DNA of 64,000 nt, taken from Phycisphaeraceae bacterium (GTDB taxonomy: Bacteria; Planctomycetota; Phycisphaerae; Phycisphaerales; UBA1924). How positions within the stretch are numbered: the first letter of the stretch is position 1; the number at the start of each line of letters is the position of its first letter. The stretch covers positions 1 through 64,000 of the forward strand of contig JAJTHN010000021.1 of NCBI GenBank assembly GCA_021297895.1, given 5' to 3'. The notes under the pieces were generated by a model. That model worked only from the letters and a program-made list of their open reading frames with translations. It was not told where the DNA came from and made no database searches. The translations under genes and the position numbers were made by a program. Positions 37,146 through 45,398 of the stretch are shown here, one piece after another.

Positions 37146-37688
37146 TTGTCCGACCTGATTGTTCCGCTTGTGCTGGGTGTGACATGGTGGCAGATGCTGC
37201 TGACCATGGGGTTTCTGATCGTCAGCATCATCATGATCCTGGTCGTGCTGGTGCAGAAGCCGCAGGGCGGCGGGCTGGCCGGTGCGTTCGGTTCAGGCGC
37301 GGGTTCGGGCCAGACGGTCTTCGGCTCGCGAACGGGTGATGCGCTGACGATCGCGACGATCTCGGTGTTTGTAGTCTTTATCGTCTCGGCGATGGCGATG
37401 ACGATCTTGTCGCGTCCCGTTGCGCCGACGCCGGTGCCCACCGAAGTGAACAACGCGGCACCGGTCGACGGCACGGCCACGCCGGCAACGGCCCCCGCGA
37501 CGGCCACGCCCACGACCCCCGCCCCTGCGCAGCCCGCTGGTGCGACCGGCCTGCCCGCGACGACGACGGCCGTTCCCGCCGCGCCGGTGACCCCGGCGCC
37601 CGCGGCGCCGACGACGCCCGACAACGCGGCTCCCGCTCCGGCTCCCGCTCCGGCCCCCGCTCCGGCTCCCGCTCCGGCTCAGCCCTGA
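37146..37688 (+). CDS. secG: SecG preprotein translocase subunit with a long Pro/Ala tail
   Basis: A 180-residue protein. The first about 85 residues are SecG: two membrane helices flanking the cytoplasmic loop LVVLVQKPQGGGLAGAFGSG, then GQTVFGSRTGDALT. SecG assists SecYE in protein export. The TTG at 37146 is chosen because AGGAG lies 6 bases upstream; GTG 37131 is in frame. The last about 95 residues are a Pro/Ala/Thr-rich tail ending in a run of Ala-Pro pairs encoded by a 12-bp GCTCCGGCTCCC-type repeat. Most SecG proteins are 70-130 residues, so the tail is unusual, though such extensions occur in this phylum. Confidence 0.88.
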   Translation: MSDLIVPLVLGVTWWQMLLTMGFLIVSIIMILVVLVQKPQGGGLAGAFGSGAGSGQTVFGSRTGDALTIATISVFVVFIVSAMAMTILSRPVAPTPVPTEVNNAAPVDGTATPATAPATATPTTPAPAQPAGATGLPATTTAVPAAPVTPAPAAPTTPDNAAPAPAPAPAPAPAPAPAQP

Positions 37689-37725
37689 GGACAGGTCCCG
37701 TCGCCCTTCTTGATCGGAGGATGCG

Positions 37726-38646
37726 TTGATTCGCAGCATGACCGGCTTCGGCGAGGCGTCGGGTACATTCGAGGGAACGCACTACTTCCTCGAGGTCCGG
37801 TCGCTCAACAACCGCTACTTCAAGGCCACGATCCGTCTTCCCGATGTTTTTCAGGGCCTTGAGGCCGAGATCGAGGCGGCACTGCGCCGTCGCATCGCCC
37901 GCGGCTCCATCACCGTCGTGGCGACGTGTACGGACGAGTCCGCGGACGCGGCGTACAGCGTGAATCACCGTGCGCTCTCGTCGTACATCGAGCAGGTGCT
38001 GCGTACGCCGCAGGTTGCCTCGGGGCAGGTTCGGTTGGACCTCGGCCCGCTGCTGAGCCTTCCCGGCGTGCTGCAGCAGCCGAGCAACGAAGAGTCCCGA
38101 CTTGTCAAGGCCCGCGCCGCGTACACGACGTTGCTGGACAAGGCGGTCGACGGAATGCTCGCCATGCGTGCGCGAGAGGGGCAGGCGCTGCTGAAGGATC
38201 TCATCGCCCAGCGGGATGTCATCGCCGAGCAGCTCGAAACGGTGCGGGAGCGGTCGCCGCAGGTTGTGCAGGAGTATGAACTGCGGCTCAAGGGCCGAAT
38301 CGAGATGATGATCAAGGACGCGGAGTTGAAGCTCCAGCCGGTGGACCTGATCCGAGAGATCGCGGTGTACGCCGAGCGTTCGGACATCAGCGAGGAGATC
38401 ATGCGGCTCGGCGAGCACATTCGCCAGTACACCGAGATGATCACCGGCACCGGCGGTCACGCGCCCAAGCCGGGCGAGGCGGGCGATCGGCCCGTCGGGC
38501 GCACGCTGGACTTCCTGGCCCAGGAGATGCTCCGCGAGGCGAACACGATGGCCAGCAAGTCGGCCGACAGCGTGATCAGCCGGTGCATTGTTGAGGTCAA
38601 GGGCGCGATCGACCGGATCAAGGAACAGGTGCAGAACGTCGAGTGA
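37726..38646 (+). CDS. YicC/YloC-family endoribonuclease
   Basis: A 306-residue YicC-family protein, a metal-dependent endoribonuclease acting in RNA turnover. The family N-terminus [12 protein letters not shown] and [18 protein letters not shown] are exact hallmarks. The C-terminus has the conserved [21 protein letters not shown] and the [28 protein letters not shown] helix. The TTG at 37726 is used because GGAGG lies 5 bases upstream. In many bacteria yicC neighbours gmk or rpoZ, but not here. Confidence 0.93.
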   Translation: MIRSMTGFGEASGTFEGTHYFLEVRSLNNRYFKATIRLPDVFQGLEAEIEAALRRRIARGSITVVATCTDESADAAYSVNHRALSSYIEQVLRTPQVASGQVRLDLGPLLSLPGVLQQPSNEESRLVKARAAYTTLLDKAVDGMLAMRAREGQALLKDLIAQRDVIAEQLETVRERSPQVVQEYELRLKGRIEMMIKDAELKLQPVDLIREIAVYAERSDISEEIMRLGEHIRQYTEMITGTGGHAPKPGEAGDRPVGRTLDFLAQEMLREANTMASKSADSVISRCIVEVKGAIDRIKEQVQNVE

Positions 38647-38666
38647 CGTTCGTCTGCAGGGCGTTC

Positions 38667-39419
38667 ATGCGATGGACCGAGCCAACACGGTGCGTGCGCG
38701 TTGCGTGGCCGCGGGGCCTGCGGGCGTTCACGCTGATCGAACTGCTGGTGGTCATCGCGATCATCGCGATTCTGATCGCGGTGCTGCTGCCGGCGCTCTC
38801 GGCGGCTCGAGAGGTCAGCAGGTCGGCGGTGTGCCTGAACAACCAGCGTCAGATCTTCCTGATCTGCCGCGCGTACGCCAACGACTACAAGGGCCTCGGC
38901 CCCGCGGTCGGTCAGCCTTATGCGGCGTTTCCGAACTGGGCGTTTGTCGTGCAGAGCGAGACCCGCCAGGGGACGACCGCGGCGCAGGTCTTCAGCGAGA
39001 ACTCTGTTCTGGTGTGTCCGACCATTCGCGGGCGACTCGGCCCGCAGATGCAACGGACGTACGCGATGAACGCGACGGGGCGAGCCCGGAGCGTGTTCCC
39101 GGGCGATCCGGATGACTATGACGCGGCCCCGGTTCATGTGAACTACGACAAGATCACCGATCCGTCGAGCACGCTGGCGCTGGTCGATAGCCAGGCTGCG
39201 CCCGTCGGGCCGGACCAGCCCCCTGCAACGCGAACGGCGAGCGTGCTGGACTTTCGTCAGGAGCCTCACGTCAGCGGCAGGCTGTGGTTTGCGCACAATG
39301 CCGGTCGCGGTGCCGCGGCGGGTGCGGGCGGAGGTCGATCGTTCGCGGCCGGGCGGTTCGACGGTTCGGCGGGAACGTATTCGGAAGTGCTGCCCGCGCA
39401 CCTCTCGTTGCTGCGATAG
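38667..39419 (+). CDS. Prepilin-type N-terminal methylation protein
   Basis: A 250-residue pseudopilin-like protein. The leader and helix [20 protein letters not shown] is a class III signal cleaved after G/A before F by prepilin peptidase. The periplasmic part contains CPTIRGRLG and an FAHN...RFDGS stretch that is a degenerate version of the H-X9-DG C-terminus typical of planctomycete pseudopilins. No T2SS or type IV pilus genes are nearby. GTG 38643, which overlaps the yicC stop, is an alternative start. It ends in TAG. Confidence 0.82.
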   Translation: MRWTEPTRCVRVAWPRGLRAFTLIELLVVIAIIAILIAVLLPALSAAREVSRSAVCLNNQRQIFLICRAYANDYKGLGPAVGQPYAAFPNWAFVVQSETRQGTTAAQVFSENSVLVCPTIRGRLGPQMQRTYAMNATGRARSVFPGDPDDYDAAPVHVNYDKITDPSSTLALVDSQAAPVGPDQPPATRTASVLDFRQEPHVSGRLWFAHNAGRGAAAGAGGGRSFAAGRFDGSAGTYSEVLPAHLSLLR

Positions 39420-39703
39420 CGGCCCGGCAACACGCGGCCGGACGGTAGGGGGCTGGGCGGTATCTGAGATCCGAACCGCGGGCCGACGGACGGGCGGGGA
39501 TGGCCGAACGCAATAACTTTGAAGGGGCTGGGCTCGATTTCCGAGCGTTGGGCGGGGGTCGCGATCACTTTTTGCGCGCCGGGCGGCATTTTCGGTGGCT
39601 TGCGTTAGACTGGTTTCTCCGAATGTGCGACCGTTGCCCACCGGTGTGCCGCTTCGGGAACCCAAATGCCCAACGACTCTGCCGCTCGCAGAGGGAGATC
39701 ATC
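39420..39703. other. Intergenic region before the giant dockerin gene
   Basis: No convincing gene is seen in these 284 bases. A TTAGACT at 39605-39611 could be a -10 but lacks a clear -35. A 6-bp hairpin (CTCTGC at 39677-39682, GCAGAG at 39688-39693) abuts the GGGAG ribosome binding site of the next gene and could modulate its access. Confidence 0.4.
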
Positions 39704-42700
39704 ATGAAGTGTATGAACGGTCGAGGTCTGGTTCGTCTGTTGAGCGGATCGATGGCGCTGGTTCTGGCGTCGTCGGCGTGTTTCGGGCAGACGTCGACGT
39801 GGAGCGTGGCGGGGCCGGGGTCGTGGAGCGACGCTGCGCGGTGGTCGGCGGGTGTTCCTGGTGCGGGGACGCTGGCGGTGTTCGATGTGGTGACGACACC
39901 GAGCACCAACGTGGTCCAAGTGCCTTTGTCGCAGGCGGGCTCGCCGCCGGCGGGAATCGCCACGTGGCACGGAACCATCGCGCTGCGGTTTGATGCGACG
40001 ACGAACTGGACGCTCACGCAGCCGTTGGTGGTCTCTTCTCCGAGCACGGGCACGGAGCCGAACCCGCTGGTGTACATCGGCGCGGTTGACGGATCGACGG
40101 TTCAGTTGAACGTTCCGGGGTTGCAGGTCGCGACGCTCTCGGACCGCCCGTCGTCCCTGGCGATCGACAGCGGGGCGGATATTCGCGTGGGCACTCCGGC
40201 GGCGCCCGTCGAAGTGGTTGTCGGATCCCAAGGGAGCGGGTACCTGGGAGTGGGACGCTACGGCCTTGCGGGCGGGTTCAACGCGGCGGCGCCGGCGTTG
40301 ACGATCAACGGATCGCTTCGGATCGGCGGGACGGTGCCCAACTCGTTCCCCTTCGGACAGGTGGAGGTGTTCACCGGAAGCATGAGCGTCACGGGCGCGA
40401 TCAATGTCGGCGCGCCCGACAGCACCGGCACCTTCTGCGGCGGCGGCGGGACGATCGGAGTCAGGCAGGGTGCGGTGTTGAACGCGGCGTCGATCAATCT
40501 GCTGCCGGCATGCTCGGGTTCGGTCGGCGTCGTCGGCGACGGAACGATCAACGCGACGATCACCGGCGCCGGCCCGATCCAGCCGGTCGCGTCGAGTTCG
40601 CCGTTGACCGTGAACGGCTCGATCAGCATGACTTCAACGCAGCTCCAAGTAGCCCAGTCGCAGGCTCAACCCACTTCGGTCTCGCGGCTTGTGGTCAATG
40701 GCGCGTGCGATCTGGGCACGTTCGGGATCTCGTGGACGGAGTTTGACTTCAGCGTTTCGCCGCCCGCGCCGTATCTCCCGCCGCCGGGAACATCGATCCG
40801 GCTTGTGCAGGCGACGACTTTCAGCGGGACCTATGTCGAGACTACGCCGTTGCCGGCGTTTCCGGACAGCCGTCAGTGGCAGGTCGTTGTGGACTCGACG
40901 GGCGTGACGCTCAACGTCATCGGCGGCGTGGTGCCGACGCTGTCCGTGTCGCCGTCGAGTGTTGTGATGAACCTGAATCAGACGCGGGCGTTCGGGGCGT
41001 TCTTCGGCGTGCCGGGTGCGCAGGTCGATGTGACCGGGCAGTGTGTCTTTGGCGAGACGAACGGACTTCTCAGCCCGGTGAGTTCTTCGGGCGAGTCGCC
41101 GTTCCTGTTTCTGGCCGTGGCGACGGGTCAGACGACAATCGACATCACGGGCGGCGGACCGGCCGCGGGACGGACGGCGACGGTGCCGGTGCGTGTGGTC
41201 GATGCGAGCCAGATCCGAATCACGCCGGAGTTCCCGGATGTTTCGCTCGTCGGACAGACGATCTTGTTGCGAGCGGAGATCTTCGATGAGACCGAGCAGG
41301 CGTGGGTCGATGTGACCGGCCAGGTGCTGTGGGAGAGCGCCAACACATCGCTGGCGACGGTGAATCAGGGCCAGGTGACGTTCGTCGCCGAAGGTTCGAC
41401 GGACATCTTCGTCACCTTCGACACGCTGAGCACGTCGGTTGGCGTCGAGGCCGTGGTGCCAACTTCGCTGATCGTTCAGGGCCCCAGCAACGTCATCGGA
41501 CGGGGGGTGACGCGTCAGCTTTCGGCCCTTGCGTACTCGGCATCGGGGTTCGCGGTGGATGTCACCAATTTCGTGACGTGGTCCAGCACCGATCCGGCGA
41601 GTGTCAGCGTGGATGCGAGCGGGCGGATCACGGGTGTTTCAACGGCCGGCGCAACGCCGGTGGGCGTGACGATCGAGGCGGGTTTCGGTGCGTTGTCAGC
41701 GACGTTCGGTGTGACGCTTCTGGACGTGCAGTTCGTTCGGCTGGAGCCGAGTGCCGCGTTGCTGAGCGAGAGCGGCGTGTTCTCCGGCAGCCGTCACGAT
41801 GCCATTGTGCGGTATGGGAACGGGATTGAGGAGTTTGTGACCAGCGAGGCGACACTCGCGACAGAGAACCCGTCGGTGGCGGCGTTCAACCCGATGAACC
41901 CGGGGCTGCTGGTCGCCGCCGCGGCGGGGCAGACGACGATGAGCGTGACCTACGGACAGAGCACATCTTCTGGCAACCCGGTGACGGTGGTCGCAGGTCT
42001 CGCGACGCTGAGCGTGTCGCCGTCGACGGTTCAGATCGGCGCGGGCTACGCGACGCGACTGCGGGCGATCGTGACGTTCGGCAACGGCTCCACGCGCGAC
42101 GTGACGGACGAGTCGTTCTGGCAATCGTCGACTCCGTCGATCGTGAACCTTGCGCGCGGGCGGGTGCGTGTCGACGCGAACGCGAGCTCGCAGACCGCCA
42201 CGGTGACGGCGCTGGTCGCGACTGAGTCGGCATCGGCGAGCGTTTCGGTGGTCGCGAGCCCGCCGCCGAGCACGCACGAGCTGATCTCGGTGACGACGGG
42301 GAATCCCGGCACACGGGCCAATGCCGCATCGGTCGCGCCGAGCATGAGCGCGGACGGGAACATCGTGGCGTTCATGAGCCGCGCATCGAATCTGGCGGAC
42401 TTCACGTTCGCCGGACTCTGGCAGGTGTATGTGCGCGACCGCGCGGCGGGAACCACGACCCTGATCTCGCGTCGCGGGCCGCTGGAGCCGGGGAACGGGG
42501 ATTCGTTCGGACCGTTCGTTTCGCCCAACGGTCGGTATGTGGCGTTCCTTTCCGACGCGACGAACCTCGTGCTGGGCGATACCAATGGCGGGACGGATGC
42601 GTTCGTGTTCGATCGGGTGACGCAGACGCTCTCGCGCGTGAGCACGCGAGCGAATGGGCAGGAGGCTGCCGCGCAGCGGCTCTCGGCGCTGGCCGCTGAC

Positions 42701-43858
42701 GGCCAGCCGCTGCGTCCGATCAGCATCAGCGATGACGGGCAGATCGTGGCCTTCAGGATGTGGTCGTCGAACATCGTGAGCAATCTGACCCCAAGTGCGC
42801 CGGCGATCTTCGTGAAGAACCGTGCGACCCAGGAGGTCATCGCGGTGCCGACGACGCTCGCGGGCGTACCGATCCAGGACTTTGTCAGCGCCGAGCCGCT
42901 GCTGTCTCCTGATGGGCTGTCGCTCGCGTTCGTTTCCGGCCTGAACACGTGGACGGGCACCTCTGGCGGCGGGCAGCAGGTGTTCGCGGTCTCCATCCAG
43001 CGCACGCCGACCCTCGCGGCACTGAACCGGACGCGCGTGTCGGTGAACAGCGCGGGCGTTTTCGCCAACGGGCTGTTCAGCGACGGAACGGGATTGACGG
43101 CCGACGGACGCTTCGTGGCGTTCACGTCCGACGCGACGAACCTTCTGCCGGGCTACACCAACGATGATCCGGATCTGCCGGGTGTCAACGGCGTGCCGAC
43201 GATCTACTCGTTCGATCGGCTGGATGGCACGATCCGTGCCATCTCGAGCCTGCCGAATGGTGCTCAGCCGGATCGGCGGTCGTTCTACGCGACGCTGACA
43301 CCCAGCGGCTCGCATGCGGCGTTCTACTCGCGTGCCAGCGGCCTCCAGCCGGGGATCCTCGACAACGGGTTCCGTCAGGTGTACGTGCGCGGACTCTCGG
43401 GCGGCGCGGGGATCGGCGCTTCGCAGGTGATGAGCATCAACAGCCTGGGCCAGATGGGCGACGATGAGTCGTCGCTGAGCCAGTATGTGCAGCTCAACAC
43501 CGACGCGACGATCGTGGTGTACGCCAGCAAGGCGGACAATCTCGTGCCCGGCGATGGAAACGGGTACATGGAGGTCTTCCTGACACGACGGACCAATGGC
43601 CCGGTTACGCCGGGTTGCAGCCCGGCGGATGTGGCCAACACCGACGGCGACCCCATTCCGGATGACGCGATCGACAACGGTGACTTCTCGACCTTCTTCA
43701 CGGCGTTCTTCGCGGCCGAGGGTGACCCCTTCCGGCTGGTCGCGGACATTGCCAACACCGACGGCGAGACGATCGTCGAGGGCGGAGGTCCCGACGGGGT
43801 TGTCGACAACGGCGACTTCGCGGCGTTCTTCGTGTACTTCTTCCAGGGCTGCCCTTGA
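39704..43858 (+). CDS. Giant secreted protein: G8/beta-helix-like N-terminus, Big domains, beta-propeller, GC-type dockerin repeats
   Basis: A 1384-residue exported protein. The ATG at 39704 follows GGGAG. The signal peptide ends at SACFG. Residues 25-400 are beta-rich with autotransporter-like phrasing (STWSVAGPGSWSDAARWSAG). Residues about 410-865 hold four or five Ig-like Big domains, seen as LSVSPSSVVMNLNQTRAF, SLIVQGPSNVIGRGVTRQLSA and LSVSPSTVQIGAGYATRLRAI. Residues about 870-1300 are a TolB/PD40-like propeller (S-P-D/N-G-x-x-V-A-F repeats). The end has two dockerin-like EF-hand repeats, DVANTDGD...DNGDFSTFFTAFF and DIANTDGE...DNGDFAAFFVYFF, ending QGCP. A surface or biofilm structural role is likely; no enzyme motif is seen. 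Confidence 0.8.
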   Translation: MKCMNGRGLVRLLSGSMALVLASSACFGQTSTWSVAGPGSWSDAARWSAGVPGAGTLAVFDVVTTPSTNVVQVPLSQAGSPPAGIATWHGTIALRFDATTNWTLTQPLVVSSPSTGTEPNPLVYIGAVDGSTVQLNVPGLQVATLSDRPSSLAIDSGADIRVGTPAAPVEVVVGSQGSGYLGVGRYGLAGGFNAAAPALTINGSLRIGGTVPNSFPFGQVEVFTGSMSVTGAINVGAPDSTGTFCGGGGTIGVRQGAVLNAASINLLPACSGSVGVVGDGTINATITGAGPIQPVASSSPLTVNGSISMTSTQLQVAQSQAQPTSVSRLVVNGACDLGTFGISWTEFDFSVSPPAPYLPPPGTSIRLVQATTFSGTYVETTPLPAFPDSRQWQVVVDSTGVTLNVIGGVVPTLSVSPSSVVMNLNQTRAFGAFFGVPGAQVDVTGQCVFGETNGLLSPVSSSGESPFLFLAVATGQTTIDITGGGPAAGRTATVPVRVVDASQIRITPEFPDVSLVGQTILLRAEIFDETEQAWVDVTGQVLWESANTSLATVNQGQVTFVAEGSTDIFVTFDTLSTSVGVEAVVPTSLIVQGPSNVIGRGVTRQLSALAYSASGFAVDVTNFVTWSSTDPASVSVDASGRITGVSTAGATPVGVTIEAGFGALSATFGVTLLDVQFVRLEPSAALLSESGVFSGSRHDAIVRYGNGIEEFVTSEATLATENPSVAAFNPMNPGLLVAAAAGQTTMSVTYGQSTSSGNPVTVVAGLATLSVSPSTVQIGAGYATRLRAIVTFGNGSTRDVTDESFWQSSTPSIVNLARGRVRVDANASSQTATVTALVATESASASVSVVASPPPSTHELISVTTGNPGTRANAASVAPSMSADGNIVAFMSRASNLADFTFAGLWQVYVRDRAAGTTTLISRRGPLEPGNGDSFGPFVSPNGRYVAFLSDATNLVLGDTNGGTDAFVFDRVTQTLSRVSTRANGQEAAAQRLSALAADGQPLRPISISDDGQIVAFRMWSSNIVSNLTPSAPAIFVKNRATQEVIAVPTTLAGVPIQDFVSAEPLLSPDGLSLAFVSGLNTWTGTSGGGQQVFAVSIQRTPTLAALNRTRVSVNSAGVFANGLFSDGTGLTADGRFVAFTSDATNLLPGYTNDDPDLPGVNGVPTIYSFDRLDGTIRAISSLPNGAQPDRRSFYATLTPSGSHAAFYSRASGLQPGILDNGFRQVYVRGLSGGAGIGASQVMSINSLGQMGDDESSLSQYVQLNTDATIVVYASKADNLVPGDGNGYMEVFLTRRTNGPVTPGCSPADVANTDGDPIPDDAIDNGDFSTFFTAFFAAEGDPFRLVADIANTDGETIVEGGGPDGVVDNGDFAAFFVYFFQGCP

Positions 43859-43904
43859 AGCTCGCGAGCGGATTGGTGGTTGCGATCTGGTTTCAGGGCT
43901 TGGG

Positions 43905-43926
43905 CGTATCGATGACGATCGATACG
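43905..43926. promoter_or_regulatory. 22-bp palindrome upstream of the RND efflux genes
   Basis: Perfect 9-bp arms CGTATCGAT and ATCGATACG flank GACG. It lies 46 bases after the dockerin stop and about 70 bases before a TATAGT -10. No T-run follows, so an operator for a TetR/MarR-type repressor is more likely than a terminator. No regulator gene is adjacent. Confidence 0.5.
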
Positions 43927-43994
43927 TAATTCACCTGTGTCGACTGAGATGGTGTGAAGATCTTGCGCGCGTCGGGTTGATGACTCGCATCGCG

Positions 43995-44000
43995 TATAGT
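43995..44000 (+). promoter_or_regulatory. Candidate -10 of the RND adaptor gene
   Basis: TATAGT occurs in an otherwise GC-rich leader, 126 bases before the adaptor start. A -35 at the usual distance is poor, which would fit an activator-dependent or weak promoter. Confidence 0.4.
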
Positions 44001-44042
44001 GCGCTGGATGAACGGAGCGCGGCGCGGATGCGCAGCGCATTG

Positions 44043-44076
44043 CGGCCGCTGTGTCGGTGTGACACAGGTGGCCGCG
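44043..44076 (+). promoter_or_regulatory. Strong leader hairpin before the RND adaptor
   Basis: GCGGCC (44043-44048) pairs with GGCCGC (44071-44076), and CTGTGTC (44050-44056) pairs with GACACAG (44062-44068) around GGTGT. This gives 13 bp with a small internal bulge. It would form in the 5' leader if transcription starts after the TATAGT. Confidence 0.45.
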
Positions 44077-44126
44077 TGCGGTGCGGAAACGCGGCGATGT
44101 GAACTCGTTCGTTCAGCGAGGCGTGT

Positions 44127-45278
44127 ATGCGTGCAGGTGTGAAGTCGTGGGTGGCTCGGTCGGTCGTGGTGTCGGGCGCGATGGCGTGCTTGGCGATGCT
44201 TGGTTGCGAGCGCCAGCGGGCGGCGTTTGTGCCGCCGCCACCGCCGGAGGTCACGGTTGAGTCGCCGACGCGTCAGCGCGTTGCCGATGCGATGGAGTTC
44301 ACGGGAACGACGCGAGGGTACGAGACGGTCGAGATCCGCGCGCGGGTGCGCGGGTTCCTCGAGAAGAAGCATGTTCAGGACGGCAAGCGTGTGCAGCAGG
44401 GAGACCTGCTCTTTACCATCGACCCGCGCACGTTCGAGGCGGCGGTGGAGCAGGCGCGTGCGGAACTGGCGACGCGCGAGTCGGAACTGAAGCTGGCGAT
44501 CGTGACGCTCGAGCGGACCAGTGCCGCGGCGGCGACCAACGCGGTATCCAAGCAGGAAGTGGACAGGGCGGCGGCGCAGCGGGATGGGGCGATCGCGCAG
44601 GTGGATCTGGCCAAGGCGCGGCTGCGTGCGGCGGAGTTGGACCTTGAGTTCACGAACGTGCGATCGCCGATTACCGGTCGGATCGGGTTCATCCGTGTGT
44701 AGGAGGGCGAGTTGGTCGGCGCTTCGGAGCCGACACTGCTGGCGACGGTGATCAACGACTCGAAGGTCTATGCGACGTACGACATGGACGAGCGAGTGAT
44801 TCTGGAACTTCGACGCGGCAACCAGAACAAACGGCCGGGGGAGGATGGCCGGGCCGAACTGGTCGTGCGGATGGCGATGGCCAATGAGGAAGGCTGGCCG
44901 CACGTGGGGCGATTCGAGCGGGCGGACAACACGGTCAACAGCGCCACGGGCACGCTGCGGGTTGAATCGATCTTTGAGAACCCCGACGGCGCGATCGTGC
45001 CGGGAACGTTCGTGCGTGTGCGGCCCGAGTTCGGCGAGAAGGACGTGCTGACGGTGCCGGATGTGGCGGTGATGGCCGACCAGCGGGGCCGGTATGTGCT
45101 GGTCGTCGCGGGGGCAGGGGCGGAGGGAAGTGTCGAGCGGCGCGACGTGACCGTGGGGGAGGTGGTCGAGCGTCGGCGGGTGATCATGTCCGGCCTGACC
45201 GAGGCCGATCGCGTGATCACCAACGGCGTGCAGCGTGCTCGGCCGGGTGGCACGGTGAAGGTGGGCGGCGGGAAGTAG
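44127..45278 (+). pseudogene. RND efflux periplasmic adaptor, interrupted by an in-frame amber codon
   Basis: The 44127 frame encodes a membrane-fusion protein (HlyD/AcrA type): lipobox LAMLGC, the barrel-sandwich start VTVESPTRQRVADAMEFTGT, lipoyl half-motif EIRARVRGFLEKKHVQDGKRVQQGD, a coiled-coil hairpin, then RSPITGRIGFIRV. There TAG stands at 44700-44702. The same frame resumes at once with EGELVGASEPTLLATV, the exact continuation of the family, and runs on through the beta-barrel and membrane-proximal domains to TAG at 45276. With the amber read as an amino acid the protein would be about 383 residues, a normal length. TTG 44712 could restart translation but would give a fragment without the signal. 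It is a nonsense mutation, a suppressed codon or a sequencing error. Confidence 0.8.
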
Positions 45279-45398
45279 CGGCCGCGGGGCGGGCGGATAC
45301 GTCGGCCGGGGGCGGCCGGGGGTGTTGATCGTGTCGGGACGAGGTTCACGAGTTTCCGCGAGCGTCTGTTGGCGGTCGCGATCAGCCTGGAAGTGCAC

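Noticed and set aside
44712-45278. A separate small gene starting at TTG 44712
   Set aside because: Its sequence is the C-terminal half of the adaptor in the same frame; it has no ribosome binding site and no signal peptide, so it is annotated as part of the interrupted gene.
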